From contig JAJFPB010000007.1 in assembly GCA_020881915.1 (NCBI GenBank), positions 2,914,001 through 2,978,000 of the forward strand: a stretch of 64,000 bases of DNA, in the 5' to 3' direction. The stretch is from Paramyrothecium sp. XJ0827. Its lineage: Eukaryota; Ascomycota; Sordariomycetes; Hypocreales; Stachybotryaceae. Positions 48,963-64,000 of the stretch are shown here, one piece after another. Both the position numbers and the translations under genes were made by a program. Position 1 is the first letter of the stretch. Each line of letters begins with the position of its first letter. The notes under the pieces were generated by a model. The model did not search any database. It had not been told where the DNA came from and saw nothing but the letters and a program-made list of their open reading frames with translations.

Positions 48963-49442
48963 TAGGCTTAGGAAGATTGGTTACCCAAATATTAGTTAAC
49001 CAAAAATAAATCAAGTTAACTAAATATAGGTTAACCAAAAATAAGTTAATTAAATATTAGTTAATTAAATATTAGTTAATTAAATATTAGTTAATTAAAT
49101 ATTAGTTAATTAAATATTAGTTAATTAAATATTAGTTAATTAAATATTAGTTAATTAATATTTGGTTAGCTAATATTAAAATACCTTATTTTTATCTATT
49201 ATAATAGCTGTAACTAGATTTATAAAGCTTATATATAAGTTATTATAAAATATCTATTATATATATATATATATAGATATATATAGATATTAATTTAAAT
49301 ATAATAGAAAAATAGATAATTAACCAAAAATAGATTAACTAATTATTAGTTAACTAAAAATAGATTAAGCTAATAATAGGTTAACTAAAAATAGGTTAAA
49401 CCAAAAATAGGATAACTAATAATAAGTTAACTAATAACAGGT
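48963..49442. mobile_element. Truncated GTTAAC-family MITE with a 15-bp array (copy 7)
   Basis: It starts TAGGCTTAGGAAG, a RIP-altered tip. Seven perfect tandem units TTAATTAAATATTAG occupy 49,046-49,150. The interior resembles the MITE at 32,332 in inverted orientation. No right tip is present; the tip of hAT copy 3 begins instead at 49,443. Confidence 0.65.
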
Positions 49443-53583
<4,141 letters not shown>

Positions 53584-54168
53584 CCTCCTGGGTACTAAGG
53601 ATAAAAGATCTATTATTGCTACTATTACTGAGGTCACGTGACTTATCACGTAATCAGATTAACTGCCTACGCCGGCTTGCACGTACTTCAGATAACATAT
53701 ATCATTATACAACAAGAACTTGGTTCGGAATAGATATTATTAATTAGAACAAGTTAGATTTGCCTAACTATCTCCTATAACGGCAAGAGCTTCAGGGACT
53801 CCATCTTATGCCTTTTCGAACCTCTTATCTAATCTATTAAATATCTTCCTCTTAGCCTTATTACGCTTCCTTCCCTTGCATTAATTGGCTACATCTTAGA
53901 TGTGGCCTAGTTCCTACCGCTTAGCTAGATCGGTAGTGCTTTCCTTTAGCTGCTGGACCTTACTAATAGTTAAGCTATCTTTAATATCTCCCTTGGCCAT
54001 GACTTTGGTCTTCTATATGTTCAGGACTTCATTAGTATATGGAAATGGTCTTGTGATCTTTAAGGGTCCTTACCTATGTGCTTTAGAGATTCCAGCTTCT
54101 TGAGAGATATCTTGAGGATCGGTTGTTGCAGCAGGTCTCTTCTGCTATTGTTAATGTTGGTGATGAAT
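53584..54168 (-). repeat. Repeat X, 3' fragment, inverted and lightly mutated
   Basis: Read on the minus strand this matches 62,780-63,355 and partly 58,905-59,455, ending in the shared terminus TAGTACCCAGGAGGA. CA, TG and CG dinucleotides are common (for example GGTCACGTGAC), so RIP is light. The minus strand has a broken Lys/Arg-rich reading with segments such as ISKVQQLKESTTDLAKR, reminiscent of pogo-type transposase C-termini. That identification is tentative. Confidence 0.6.
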
Positions 54169-55303
54169 CAGGCTTGGGAAGATTAGTTAACTAAAAATTA
54201 GTTATTCTGAATAACTAATAAATAACTAAAATTTAGTTAACTAAATTTTAGTTAACTAATTTTTATTTACCTAAATTTTTAGTTAACTAATAACTAAATT
54301 TTAGTTACTTACTAAATTATATATAATATAAATATAATATATAATATAGCCCTAAATATACTATAAAAAAAGCTATATATATATATAGAGACCTATAAAT
54401 ATTTATATAAATCTTTTATATAATTATAATATATATATTCTTTTCTAATTATTATATATATATATATATAAGCTAGATATAGTGCTTTTAAAATTAGATA
54501 ATTTATAAAGCTCTAATTTGCTCTAAAATATACTTTAGCTTAAATAGCTATATATCTAGCTATAGAAAATATATATAGACCTATAAAAATTTATATAAAT
54601 CTTTTATATAATTGTAATATAAATAATAATTTCTAACTATTATATATATATATATAATAACTAGATATAGTACTTTTAAAATTAGATAATTCCTTAAGCT
54701 CTAATTCGCTCTAAATTATACTTTAAGTTAAATAGCTATATAACTAGCTATAAAAATACTATAAAAATAAGTAAAATAATAACTATATAATACTAATTTA
54801 AATCCTCCTTTAAACTCTTAAAATCCCTATATTTCCAGCTCTTTAATAATATTAATTCTCTAACTATATCTAAATATACTCAAGACCTTTGCTTAGTAAT
54901 AATATTATTACTAGTAGAAAACATAGCCTTAATAGCAGCAGATGTAGCCGGAATAGCTAGATAATGCCTAGCTAATATAGATAATATAGAAAATCGATTA
55001 ATATATAATTTCTACCAAGCTGATATATCAGTCTATATAATAGTTAATAAAAATATAATAATAATAGTAATAAAATAGGTAAAAATAGGGAAAATAATAT
55101 AAATAACTTACATACTTAGGAACACATTCATCTTTAAAATATAAAGATAATTCATTACTATTAGTAGTATTATCTATATATAATTCATCTTCTAAGGCAG
55201 GCGTAGAGCCTTTAGAAGATATAGGCCTAGGGCTATTATCTGCTAATTTATCAAAAGATATAGTAGTATTAGAGGGCCCTTTAAGCCTATAAATAATATT
55301 AGT

Positions 55304-55337
<34 letters not shown>

Positions 55338-57403
55338 GGAATTTACTTACTTATTATATTCTGCTGTAATTAGCTTAATAGCATCTGATTTAATAGTAGG
55401 ATAATAATATAATATTTCCCTAGGTTTAAAATGCTGTAATCGATGCCTAGGATCTAATATAAGGGCTATTATATAGGATTTATAGCTAATAAGACCCTTA
55501 GGGCCCCTAGCTACTAGCTTATTAGGGAAATATTTCTCTAATTTAGCTAGGCCCTTAGAAATAGAGGATCCTAAATAGGTAAAAAAGTCCCTATATATAT
55601 ATATATATATATTAGTATATAAAAATAATAATAATAAAAGTAATAGTAATAATAATAAGAAAATAACTTATATATTCCTTATAATTAGGATTAGTAACTA
55701 TTTTAGTACACTTTTCCTTATATCGATTTAAATCCTTATATAATAGATATATATATAAGAGACTTTCTGGATGTGTTATATATAGCTGGCCTTGTAATAT
55801 TTCTGAAGGCCTTAAAAAAACCCTAAATAGGTCAGCTAGGGCCCAGGTTTTTTCCCAATCAATTTCAGTTAGGAATATATTTTTAAATTCCTTATTAGTA
55901 GTATTCCTATATATATAGGAAAGAGGCTCTTTTAATTCAATAGTAGCCTCAAGCATAAAAAAAGTCGAATTCCAACGGGTTACTATATCTATATAATATT
56001 ATTAGTAATTATATTATAATATATATAGAAATTAGAAATAACTTACCTATAGGAATCCATTATTTTTTAGTTTCTAAGGTATTAGAATCCTTATATTTTA
56101 AAATAGCCTCTTCTAATAGCTTTCTAGGCTCTTAACTATATTTTATAAGAGATACTATTCAATAGATTCGGCTTAGAAGATCTATATATAATAGATATTA
56201 GTAAATATATAAATATATATATATATATATAATAATTATTATATATATTAATAAAAAAAGGGAAAAATATAGAAAATAATATACCTTTTAATTCTAAATC
56301 TTCTATTTCTGCTGCTGGATCTCTATTTAATTTATCTATAGTTAAATGAATATAAATAGATAAATTAGTAGCTGTTTTTTCGGATAATAAAAAATCCAAT
56401 AATATATCTTGTGCTACTAAATTAATTATATGTGCTATACATTAAATATCGGCCTCAAAAGTCATTGATTTTCCGGTTATATTTAAATTCGATTTATATG
56501 CTTATAAAAACATATTATTATTTGTAGCATTATCTCTAGTAATACTATAATATAGTTATATATATATATATATATTATAATATTTATAATATATATAATA
56601 AATAATAAAGAAATAGAAATCTTACCTTAAAATCGTAAATTCAGTAATACTAGAATAAGGGGATAAGGCAAATAGGAATTCCTTATAAATATTAAGGCCT
56701 ATATAAGCCTCTTGAAGCTCATTAAAACCTATATAATAGTTAGTTATATATTATATAATAATAATAATTATTATTATTATAATAATATAATAGTAAATAA
56801 TATAATAAAATAAATAACTAACTTATAAGCTTATAATATAGGGTAAAATTACTATCTAGGAAAATAGCAATAATTCCTAGATAGGAAGCCCCTGTCTTTG
56901 AAGACCATATATCAAATATGAGGGAAAATGCCCCATTTGTTCGAATATTATCTTCAAATTGGCTATTTAGGGCCCTAAGGCCCTTTTCGAAGGTATTAGA
57001 TAATAACAATCGTATTTTCTTCCTATTAATAATAGGGGCCTCACTAAATATATATATATATTAGCTTATATATAATAAAGTAAGTAAATAAGAATAATTA
57101 TATTAATTTAGGAGATATAGGGTAGTAATTTAGGAATTATAGATAGGGAAGTGAATATATAATAATATAAAAATCCTTACTTACCTATTATAATAGGATA
57201 ATAGGCTTTGAAAAGCCAGTGAATCTATTATATTAAAAGAGATATTATTTTCTATAAGGAAATTTAGGACCCTATTAAGGGCTTCCTTTTTAGAAAATTG
57301 ATTTGCTATAGCTATAATATCCCTAGGGCGTTTACTAGGGGTTTGAGGTATTGTAGAGCTAGTAGTAGTTGGGCTTAATAGGTCGGCTTCTATATTAAAT
57401 TAG

Positions 57404-57435
<32 letters not shown>

Positions 57436-58904
57436 ATATTATATATTATATAGGAAATAGGAAATAGGAAAAATAGAATATAACTTACTTCTTTTTCTAA
57501 CTAATTCTGATTTTTTATTATAGGCAATTTTAGGGTAATTATTTTGATAATGCCTTACTAGATTCAATTAGCCAGTAGCTAGTTTACTAGCTTTATAAGA
57601 AGCCTCAAAATTACATCTATATATATATACATATTAGTATTATATTAAAGTATATATATTTAAAGAAATAAATAACTTACATAGTACATTTACATAGAAC
57701 CTCTCTTTCCTTATTATTATTATAAGGTAATAAGGTTCTAGTAAATAGGTTATTTATAAATATATATGCTGAAGTAGGCCCTAGTTGATATTTAGGGTCA
57801 AAAAATATAGCTACTGTAGCTGCCGAGCTGCTAGTAGTAGATGTAGGGGCCCTAGGGGTCTTAGGGGCCCTAGGGGTCTCTTCTAGGTCCCTACTAGAAT
57901 TAAATTCTATAAGGGAAATAGTTGAGGCCTCTATAGGGTCTATAATTAACTGGGTATCAGGCATAGAGGCCTCAGAGCCACTAATAGATTCAAGGTCGTC
58001 CGAATAGTTAGACATATTGAATATATATATATATAGATATATATATAGAAAATAGGGTATTTATAATAGATAGATAGTAGTAGGGTAAATAGATAGTTGC
58101 TTATTAAAGAAGAATAGGATTTTAAGAGAGAAATCAAGTCTTCTTTTATAGAAATTTCCTTCCTACTAATTCCTAGGAAGTCCTTTTTCTTCAAAAATCA
58201 AGAATTTCCTATTTCTAAGCATTAGAAATCAATTCCTTCCTATTTTATCTACCGGCATTTTCAGCTGCCTTAGCATTAATAAGGAATTTAGAATTATCCT
58301 GTAGTAGATTATATAGTTATTATAGCTAATGCGGGCACCAATAGAAATCCCTATGCAAATATAGCTAGTTATATAGCTAAAACCGGATATTGACCGAATG
58401 TAGATCCTTTTCTAATTAGGAAATTATAGATATTTATATAGCTCTAGGGTTAAATATAATTATATATATTTTTATATATTTTTAGCTACTATAATTAGCT
58501 AGTTATATAGCTATTTAAACTAAAGTGTAATTTAGAGCGAATTAGAGCTTTAGGAATTATCTAATTTCAAAAGTACTATATCTAGTTATTATATATATAT
58601 ATATAATAATTAGAAATTACTATCCATATTATAATTATATAAAAGATTTATATAAATATTTATAGGTCTCTATATATATATATAGCTTTTTTATAGTATA
58701 TTTAAGGCTATATTATATATTATATTTATATTATATATAATTTAGTAAGTAACTAAAATTTAGTTATTAGTTAACTAAAAATTTAGGTAAATAAAAATTA
58801 GTTAACTAAGAATTAGTTAACTAAAAATTAGTTAGAATAAAAATTAGTTATTCATTAGTTATTTAGAATAACTAATTTTTAGTTAACTAATCTTCCCAAG
58901 CCTG
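54169..58904 (-). mobile_element. Complete 4.7-kb hAT transposon (copy 4), probable source family of the MITEs
   Basis: The tips are CAGGCTTGGGAAGATTAG at 54,169 and its inverted match ending CTTCCCAAGCCTG at 58,904. Inside both tips lie GTTAAC arrays (54,180-54,310 and 58,745-58,890), then subterminal repeats of about 190 bp (54,320-54,790 and 58,440-58,740) in inverted orientation. The transposase gene lies between them. The arrangement tip, GTTAAC array, subterminal repeat and gene is symmetric. The flanking octamers TGATGAAT and CCAGAAGA do not match, so no target duplication survives. This is the least mutated hAT copy. Confidence 0.88.
54800..58015 (-). pseudogene. hAT transposase gene with RIP nonsense codons
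   Basis: The start ATG is at 58,015 and leads into an acidic Ser-rich N-terminus (exon about 57,677-58,015). The next exons hold a BED-like zinc-finger region (CNFEASYKASK ... HYQNNYPKIAYNK, about 57,505-57,625), and about 57,185-57,390. Then follow the SLIFDIWSSKTGASYLG segment with the first catalytic Asp (56,818-57,050), the CIAHIINLVAQDILLDF segment (about 56,300-56,560), a MLEATIELKEPLSYIYRN exon (55,650-55,956) and GLAKLEKYFPNKLVARGPKG (about 55,370-55,570). The C-terminal dimerisation region RHYLAIPATSAAIKAMFSTS is at about 54,830-55,010. At least three in-frame TAA codons occur where related copies suggest Gln or Arg, as RIP would produce. Introns are AT-rich with (TA)n runs. The protein would bind element ends and move the element, but this copy is probably inactive. 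Confidence 0.82.
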
Positions 58905-59455
58905 CCAGAAGAGCTACCCGACCTGCTTGCAATCCCGATATTCGTTAAGACTTCTATATCAAATCCAGAGCAATACCTAATAGGTAAGATCGCTTAAGTA
59001 GAGGAAGCTAGTAAAGCCGAATACTAACTAATATAGAAGACCTCAAGATAGCTAAAGTAGATATAAAGGCAAGTGCAAGCTGCAGTATAGTTCAAGAGCT
59101 ATAAAAGAAGACTAGTTCTAAAGAGATAAAGGAGAATCTAGGTAAATTTAGAGATTAGCTATATCTCTTAAAGAATAAGGCCTATAATCCGAAGATTAAG
59201 AGAAGTATAGAGAAAATAAAGTATTTAGCTAAGGAGATATAATCTAAGCTCTTGCTATTATAGTAGATAGTTAAGTAAATCCAACTTATTTAAATTAATG
59301 ATGTTTTTGTAGTGTAATAATATATATTATCTAATATAAGTCCGTATAAGCCGCCGTGGCAGTTAAGCTGATTACGTGATCTATTACATGACCTCAGCAA
59401 TAGTAGCAATAATAGGTCTTTTATCCTTAGTACCTAGGAGGAGTTCTATAAGTTA
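58905..59455 (+). repeat. Repeat X, 3' fragment, direct orientation
   Basis: It opens at the hAT right tip with AGAAGAGCTACCCGACCTG, also seen near 62,785. It ends with the shared terminus TAGTACCTAGGAGGA. A matching fragment lies inverted on the other side of the hAT element (53,584-54,168). Confidence 0.65.
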
Positions 59456-60673
59456 TAATATATATATATATAATAAGTAAATTAATATAATAAATATATT
59501 AAAAATCCCTTAATTTATATCTTAATTAATTAATTAAATAATTTACTATAACTAATTATATTAAACTTAATTAATAAGATTAGTATTATTCTTACTCTTT
59601 AAGCTCTTTAAAGAGATTTAAAATTAAGTCTATAATATACTATATAGATCTATAAAATACTATTCTTAATTTTATATAATTATAAGCTAGGTATATCTTC
59701 TTAATATAATATTATAACTAATTTATATAAATTATCTAATCTTAAGAAATAAATAATAATTTAATATATTCTTAACTTAGATCTATAAGAATTTTCTTCT
59801 TAGCTTTATAATATTAAAAATATAATTAATTAATTACTTACTAAATAAGAGGTATTTTATATTAGGCTATATTAGGCCTTAAACTTTATTAAGTAATAAT
59901 TAGAGTTTAAAATATATATTTCTTTTAAAAATATAATTACTAAAGAATTAAATATAAAGATCTAATTATAATAAATATATAGTTCTTACTTATAAAAAAT
60001 ATAATTATAAAATATAATATTAAATTAAATAATTAATATAACTTTAATAAAACTAACTTTATAATAAATATTATTATAAATAATATAGTTATTATAAATA
60101 TAAAAAAAAATATATAATCCTAAAAAATTTAATTTAGAAACTATAAATAAATTATAATAATTAAATTAATTAATACTAAAAAGTAAATACTACTACTATT
60201 TATTATTATTATAAATTAATATTATTTTTAAATTAGTATTATAAAAGTAATTTTTTTAATTAATTAAATTATTATAATTACTAAAAATAACTAAATTAAT
60301 AATAAAATAGGCCTTAAATAATTAAAGTACTTTAATTAATATATAATTAATTAATTAAATAGTTCTTATTATTTTTTAATTCTTAATAAATATAAGAATT
60401 ACTATTTAATTACTTTTAAAGATTTCTATAAGAAGAATAAAATTATTATATTTTATATATTACTTTATTTATTTTATTTACTTTAGTTATTAAATATAAG
60501 TTACTTTAAATTATTTAAGAAAGCTTATAATTAAGAAATAAAGTATTTAATTAAATACTTTATAATATATATTTCTAAAATTAAGTTCTTTTTTATTTTT
60601 TATATTATATATTAAGCTACTATAACTAAATTAAATATTTAAAAAGACTAGAAGTACTAGATTTACTTCTTTA
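59456..60673. repeat. RIP-saturated repeat, unidentified
   Basis: 1.2 kb of almost pure A/T with all frames closed. No termini or protein motifs were found. Confidence 0.5.
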
Positions 60674-61147
60674 CAGGCTTGGGAAACAGGTTAACCTATT
60701 AACCTATAACCTAAAATAGGTTAACCTGGATCAGGTTTAACCTATTTCAGGTTAACCTATTTCAGGTTTAACCTATTTCAGGTTAACCTATTTTAGGTTA
60801 ACCTATTTCAGGTTTAACCTATTTTAGGTTAACCTATTTTAGGTTACTTATATTATATTATATATATAATTAAATAATATATATAAAATAAATCTCTATT
60901 CTTATAAGGCCTTTATTTACATAATATTATATAATAGAGCTATTATATAGATATATATAGATATATATAGATATATATATTAGATAACTTATTTCAGGTT
61001 AACCTGGCCAGGTTTAACCTATTTTAGGTTAAACCTGATTTAGGTTAACCTATTTCAGGTTTAACCTAATTTAGGTTAACCTATTTCAGGTTAACCTAAA
61101 ATAAATCAGGTTAACCTGGAATAGGTTAACCTGCCTTGCCAACCCTG
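60674..61147. mobile_element. hAT-type MITE, GTTAAC family (copy 8, AGGTTAACCT variant)
   Basis: This 474-bp element starts CAGGCTTGGGAAACAGG and ends TGCCTTGCCAACCCTG. It has a perfect 8-bp duplication CTTCTTTA (60,666-60,673 and 61,148-61,155). The arrays are of AGGTTAACCTATTTC-type units, in which the GTTAAC core is extended to the palindrome AGGTTAACCT. It keeps many CA dinucleotides, so it is young relative to its surroundings. Confidence 0.92.
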
Positions 61148-61621
61148 CTTCTTTAGATATAAACTATATAATTAAGAAACTTAATATTTAATTATAAACT
61201 CTAATATTTACTATTAATAAGCTTAAGTTATTTATTTCTTAGATTTTAAGGATCTTAAAAATAATTAAGAAAATAAAATCTTAATTTAAATATATTAAAT
61301 AATAAATTAAAAAATATAAAAGTAGCTCTTTAGTATTAATTATAGAGGCCTTAAAGTCTTTTTTTAAGAAAATAAAGGTAATTATTTTTAAAATAGCTCT
61401 ATTAAAGACTAAGATTAAAGATCTTTAAGAAGTAAATAAAATATTAAGTTAGTACTAAAGAGAAAAAAAGAAATACCTATATAATAAAGAGATAATAACT
61501 ATAAGAAAAGACTAGATATTAATTAATTAAATAAATATAGATATATAAATAATAATTAAATTATTAAGGTAAAGTAATTAAAGAAAATTAAGGTAATTAA
61601 TTTAGTAGTAATATAGATTAT
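61148..61621. repeat. RIP-degraded repeat, unidentified
   Basis: AT-rich sequence that begins with the right target duplication of copy 8, so it was probably continuous with the block ending at 60,673. Nothing recognisable. Confidence 0.5.
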
Positions 61622-61744
61622 ATAGTAAATTTAGTTATTAAGAAATTTATTAAAATAACTTAAATTTAAGAATCTTAAATAGGGACCTAAATATAATAAA
61701 AATAATTTAATAAGGAGATCTAATACCTAGAACCTTAGATATAG

Positions 61745-62076
61745 CAGGCTTAGGAAATAGGTTAACCTATTAACCTATAATCTATTTTAGGTTAACCTAT
61801 TTTAGGTTATTTATATTATAATATATATATAATTAAAGAATATATATATAATTAAAGAATATATATATAATTAAAGAATATATATATAATTAAAGAATAT
61901 ATATAAAATTTATTTATATTTATATATAAGCTTTATTAGAATAATACTATATAATAATATCTTATATATATATATTTATATATAAATATTTATATATATT
62001 TAGAATAACCTATTTTAGGTTAACCTAAAATAAATCAGGTTAACCTGGATTAGGTTAACCTGCCTTGCTAACCCTG
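61745..62076. mobile_element. hAT-type MITE, GTTAAC family (copy 9, AGGTTAACCT variant)
   Basis: This 332-bp element starts CAGGCTTAGGAAATAGG and ends CCTTGCTAACCCTG, with a perfect 8-bp duplication AGATATAG (61,737-61,744 and 62,077-62,084) inside repeat X. It holds about four units of a 20-bp repeat (TATATATAATTAAAGAA core, about 61,820-61,900). Confidence 0.92.
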
Positions 62077-62214
62077 AGATATAGTAATAATAAAATTAAT
62101 AATAAAGATATTTATAATAAATATAATATATTATAGGTACTTATAAGGCTTAAGCTATTTATTTTAATATATAGGAACTTAATAGAGCTATTAAGATATT
62201 ACTATATTACTAAG

Positions 62215-62554
62215 CAGGCTTGGGAAGATTAGTTAACTAAATTTTAGTTAGTTATTTTTAGAAGCTTTTTAAAAAACCTTATATAATAAGGGGCTTATAT
62301 TATATTATCTATTTTATAGCTTTTATATATATTAGACTTTAATCCCTTTATTATAAGCTATATATAGTATTTATATATATAATAGATCTTTATATATAGC
62401 TATATATATATAATAATATTAGCTGAATAAATTTTAGTTATTCTGAATAACTAATGAATAACTAAAAATTAGTTAACTAATTTTTATTCAGAATAATTTT
62501 TAGTTAACTAAAAATTAGTTATTATTCAGTTAGTTAATTAATTTCCCAAGCCTG
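62215..62554. mobile_element. hAT-type MITE, GTTAAC family (copy 10)
   Basis: This 340-bp element starts CAGGCTTGGGAAGATTAG and ends TTTCCCAAGCCTG, with a perfect 8-bp duplication TTACTAAG (62,207-62,214 and 62,555-62,562) inside repeat X. The ends carry TTAGTTAACTAA-type units, closest to the tips of hAT copy 4. Confidence 0.92.
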
Positions 62555-63355
62555 TTACTAAGATCTAAATAAATCTTATAGCTATAGCTATAGTAATACT
62601 AGTAGTAAAGCCAAAGTTAATATAAGTTCTATAGTAATATATATTACCTAGCCTTAATAAAGTTAAATTAAACTATAGTAGTAAAGTTATTTAAAGAATA
62701 GTAATATAAAAATCTACTTATACCCTACTGCCTTATTATAGCTAAAATCTCCTATAGATCTATTTATTACTAATACTAATACTAGAAGAGCTACCTAACC
62801 TATAATAACCAATCCTTAAGATATCTCTTAAGAAGCCAGGATCTTTAAAGCCTATAAATAAGGACCCTTAAAGATTATAAGATTATTTCTATATACTAAT
62901 TAAATTAATATATAGAAGCCTAAATTATAGCAAAGGGAGATATTAAAGATAGCTTAATTATTAGTAAGGTTTAGTAACTAAAGAAAAGTACTATAGATCT
63001 AGCTAAGAAATAGAAACTAAATTATATCTAAGATATAGCTAATTAATATAAGGAAAAAAGACCTAATAAGGCTTAGAGAAAGGAATTTAATAGTATAAAG
63101 AAGAGATTAGAAAAGGTATAAGATAAAATATATCCCTAAAGCTCTTACTATTATAGGAGATAGTTAGGTAAATCTAACTTATTTTAATTAATAATATCTA
63201 TTTTAAAGTTCTTATTATATAATAATATATATTGCCTGAAGTCTATATAAGCCACTGTGGGCAGCTAACCTGATTACATTACCTATTATATGACCTTAGT
63301 AATAGTAGTAATAATAAGTCTTTTATCTGTAGTACCTAGGAGGAGTAAATTTAGT

Positions 63356-64000
63356 TATAATATATAAATATATTAAGTAAAGATAGAGATCTTTAGGGAA
63401 GAGTATAGTAATTAGTTTTAATTAATTAAATAGTTTATAGTATTTTAATTAAGGTTCCTATTTTAAGAATTAAGATTTTTAATCTATTTATTATATTAAT
63501 TTACTTATTATATATATATATATTATATTTATACTTATATTAATAATATTATAATTTTTTTTCTCTTATTTAAGAATTATCTTTAAGTTATTTAAGTAGC
63601 TTAATTTTAGTTTTAGTTCTAATAAATCTTTTATTAATTATTACTTAATTCTTCTTTTTAATTATCATATAAATAATAAAGGAATATTATTAATTAAGAA
63701 GTATATAAATACATTAATAAAATAGTTCTTTTTAATAATTTTTAAATACCTAGAAATATATTATAGTATAATAAATTAGATATATAATTTTATTTTATTC
63801 TATACTTAAAAAAATATAGTTTCTTATAAAGTAAAAAATATATTTTCTTATAGCTAGATAAGAGTAGAAATATATTACTATAAAAGTAAAATATTAAATA
63901 TATATTAAATAAATAGTAATAAATAAAGATATTATTTTATATAAAAGGAAAAACTTTTAAATTAATATAGAAAAATTTAAAAATATTTTTTTAGTTTAAA
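63356..64000. repeat. RIP-degraded repeat to the window end
   Basis: AT-saturated sequence with no readable frames or termini. The AT-rich block continues past the window. Confidence 0.5.

Larger units (their letters stand above)
61622..63355 (+). repeat. Repeat X, longest copy, split by two MITEs
   Basis: It aligns at its start with 26,975-27,110 and 48,320-48,962, and at its end with 53,584-54,168 (inverted) and 58,905-59,455. Removing the two MITEs gives a repeat of roughly 1.06 kb, ending TAGTACCTAGGAGGA at about 63,346. All frames are closed by RIP. The outer left end is not certain, so the superfamily cannot be set by termini. Confidence 0.65.

Noticed and set aside
62700..63250. Repeat X as a pogo-type transposon
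   Set aside because: The Lys/Arg-rich reading is suggestive in the least mutated copy (53.6-54.2 kb), but there are no catalytic motifs or paired TIRs, so the family is left open.

Overview
The window comes from a filamentous ascomycete (Pezizomycotina). The genes have short introns of 50-120 bp with GT/GC-AG borders and fungal branch sites. The gene content (AA9 LPMO, GH5 mannanase, M14 carboxypeptidase, HRXXH/Asp f 2-type protein, fungal rhodopsin) and saturating RIP-type mutation of the repeats also fit. The window has two compartments that meet abruptly near 26.6-27.0 kb. I cannot name the species.

Region 1 (1-26.6 kb) is balanced in base composition and gene-sparse. In order it holds: an Asp f 2/PRA1-like secreted protein (-); a five-exon fungal rhodopsin-family membrane protein (-); a PEP mutase/isocitrate lyase superfamily gene broken by two frameshifts (+); a GH5 endo-mannanase (+) converging on an AA9 lytic polysaccharide monooxygenase (-); a VOC/glyoxalase-fold protein (-); a short-chain dehydrogenase (-); an M14 metallocarboxypeptidase (+); and a small conserved-looking orphan (-). 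Four products are secreted: the mannanase and LPMO would act on plant cell-wall polysaccharide, the carboxypeptidase on peptides, and the Asp f 2-like protein probably in extracellular zinc handling. The spaces between genes are long (up to 4.6 kb) and show nothing I can identify.

Region 2 (27-64 kb) is a very AT-rich, TA-saturated, RIP-degraded isochore made of nested DNA transposons. Four hAT-type transposase loci are recognisable: three on + (29.2-32.3, 37.1-47.7 in pieces, 49.4-53.6 kb) and one on - (54.17-58.90 kb). The minus-strand copy is the best preserved and is complete end to end. Its ends carry the tip CAGGCTTGGGAAG followed by arrays built on the palindrome GTTAAC. The same ends define a family of 0.15-0.53 kb non-autonomous elements (MITEs), seven of which have perfect 8-bp target duplications. 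A second TIR family (tip GAGTAGTGATAGG, 8-bp target duplications) has a 5.26-kb and a 0.55-kb member, both inside the second hAT copy. A nearly RIP-free Fot1/pogo element (41,704-43,561) sits inside the 5.26-kb member, giving a clear order of insertion. A further repeat, called X here, occurs five times and flanks the complete hAT element in inverted orientation.

Limits: gene names rest on motif recognition only, exon borders were placed by eye and checked for reading-frame consistency, and identities of the most degraded AT-rich stretches could not be recovered.
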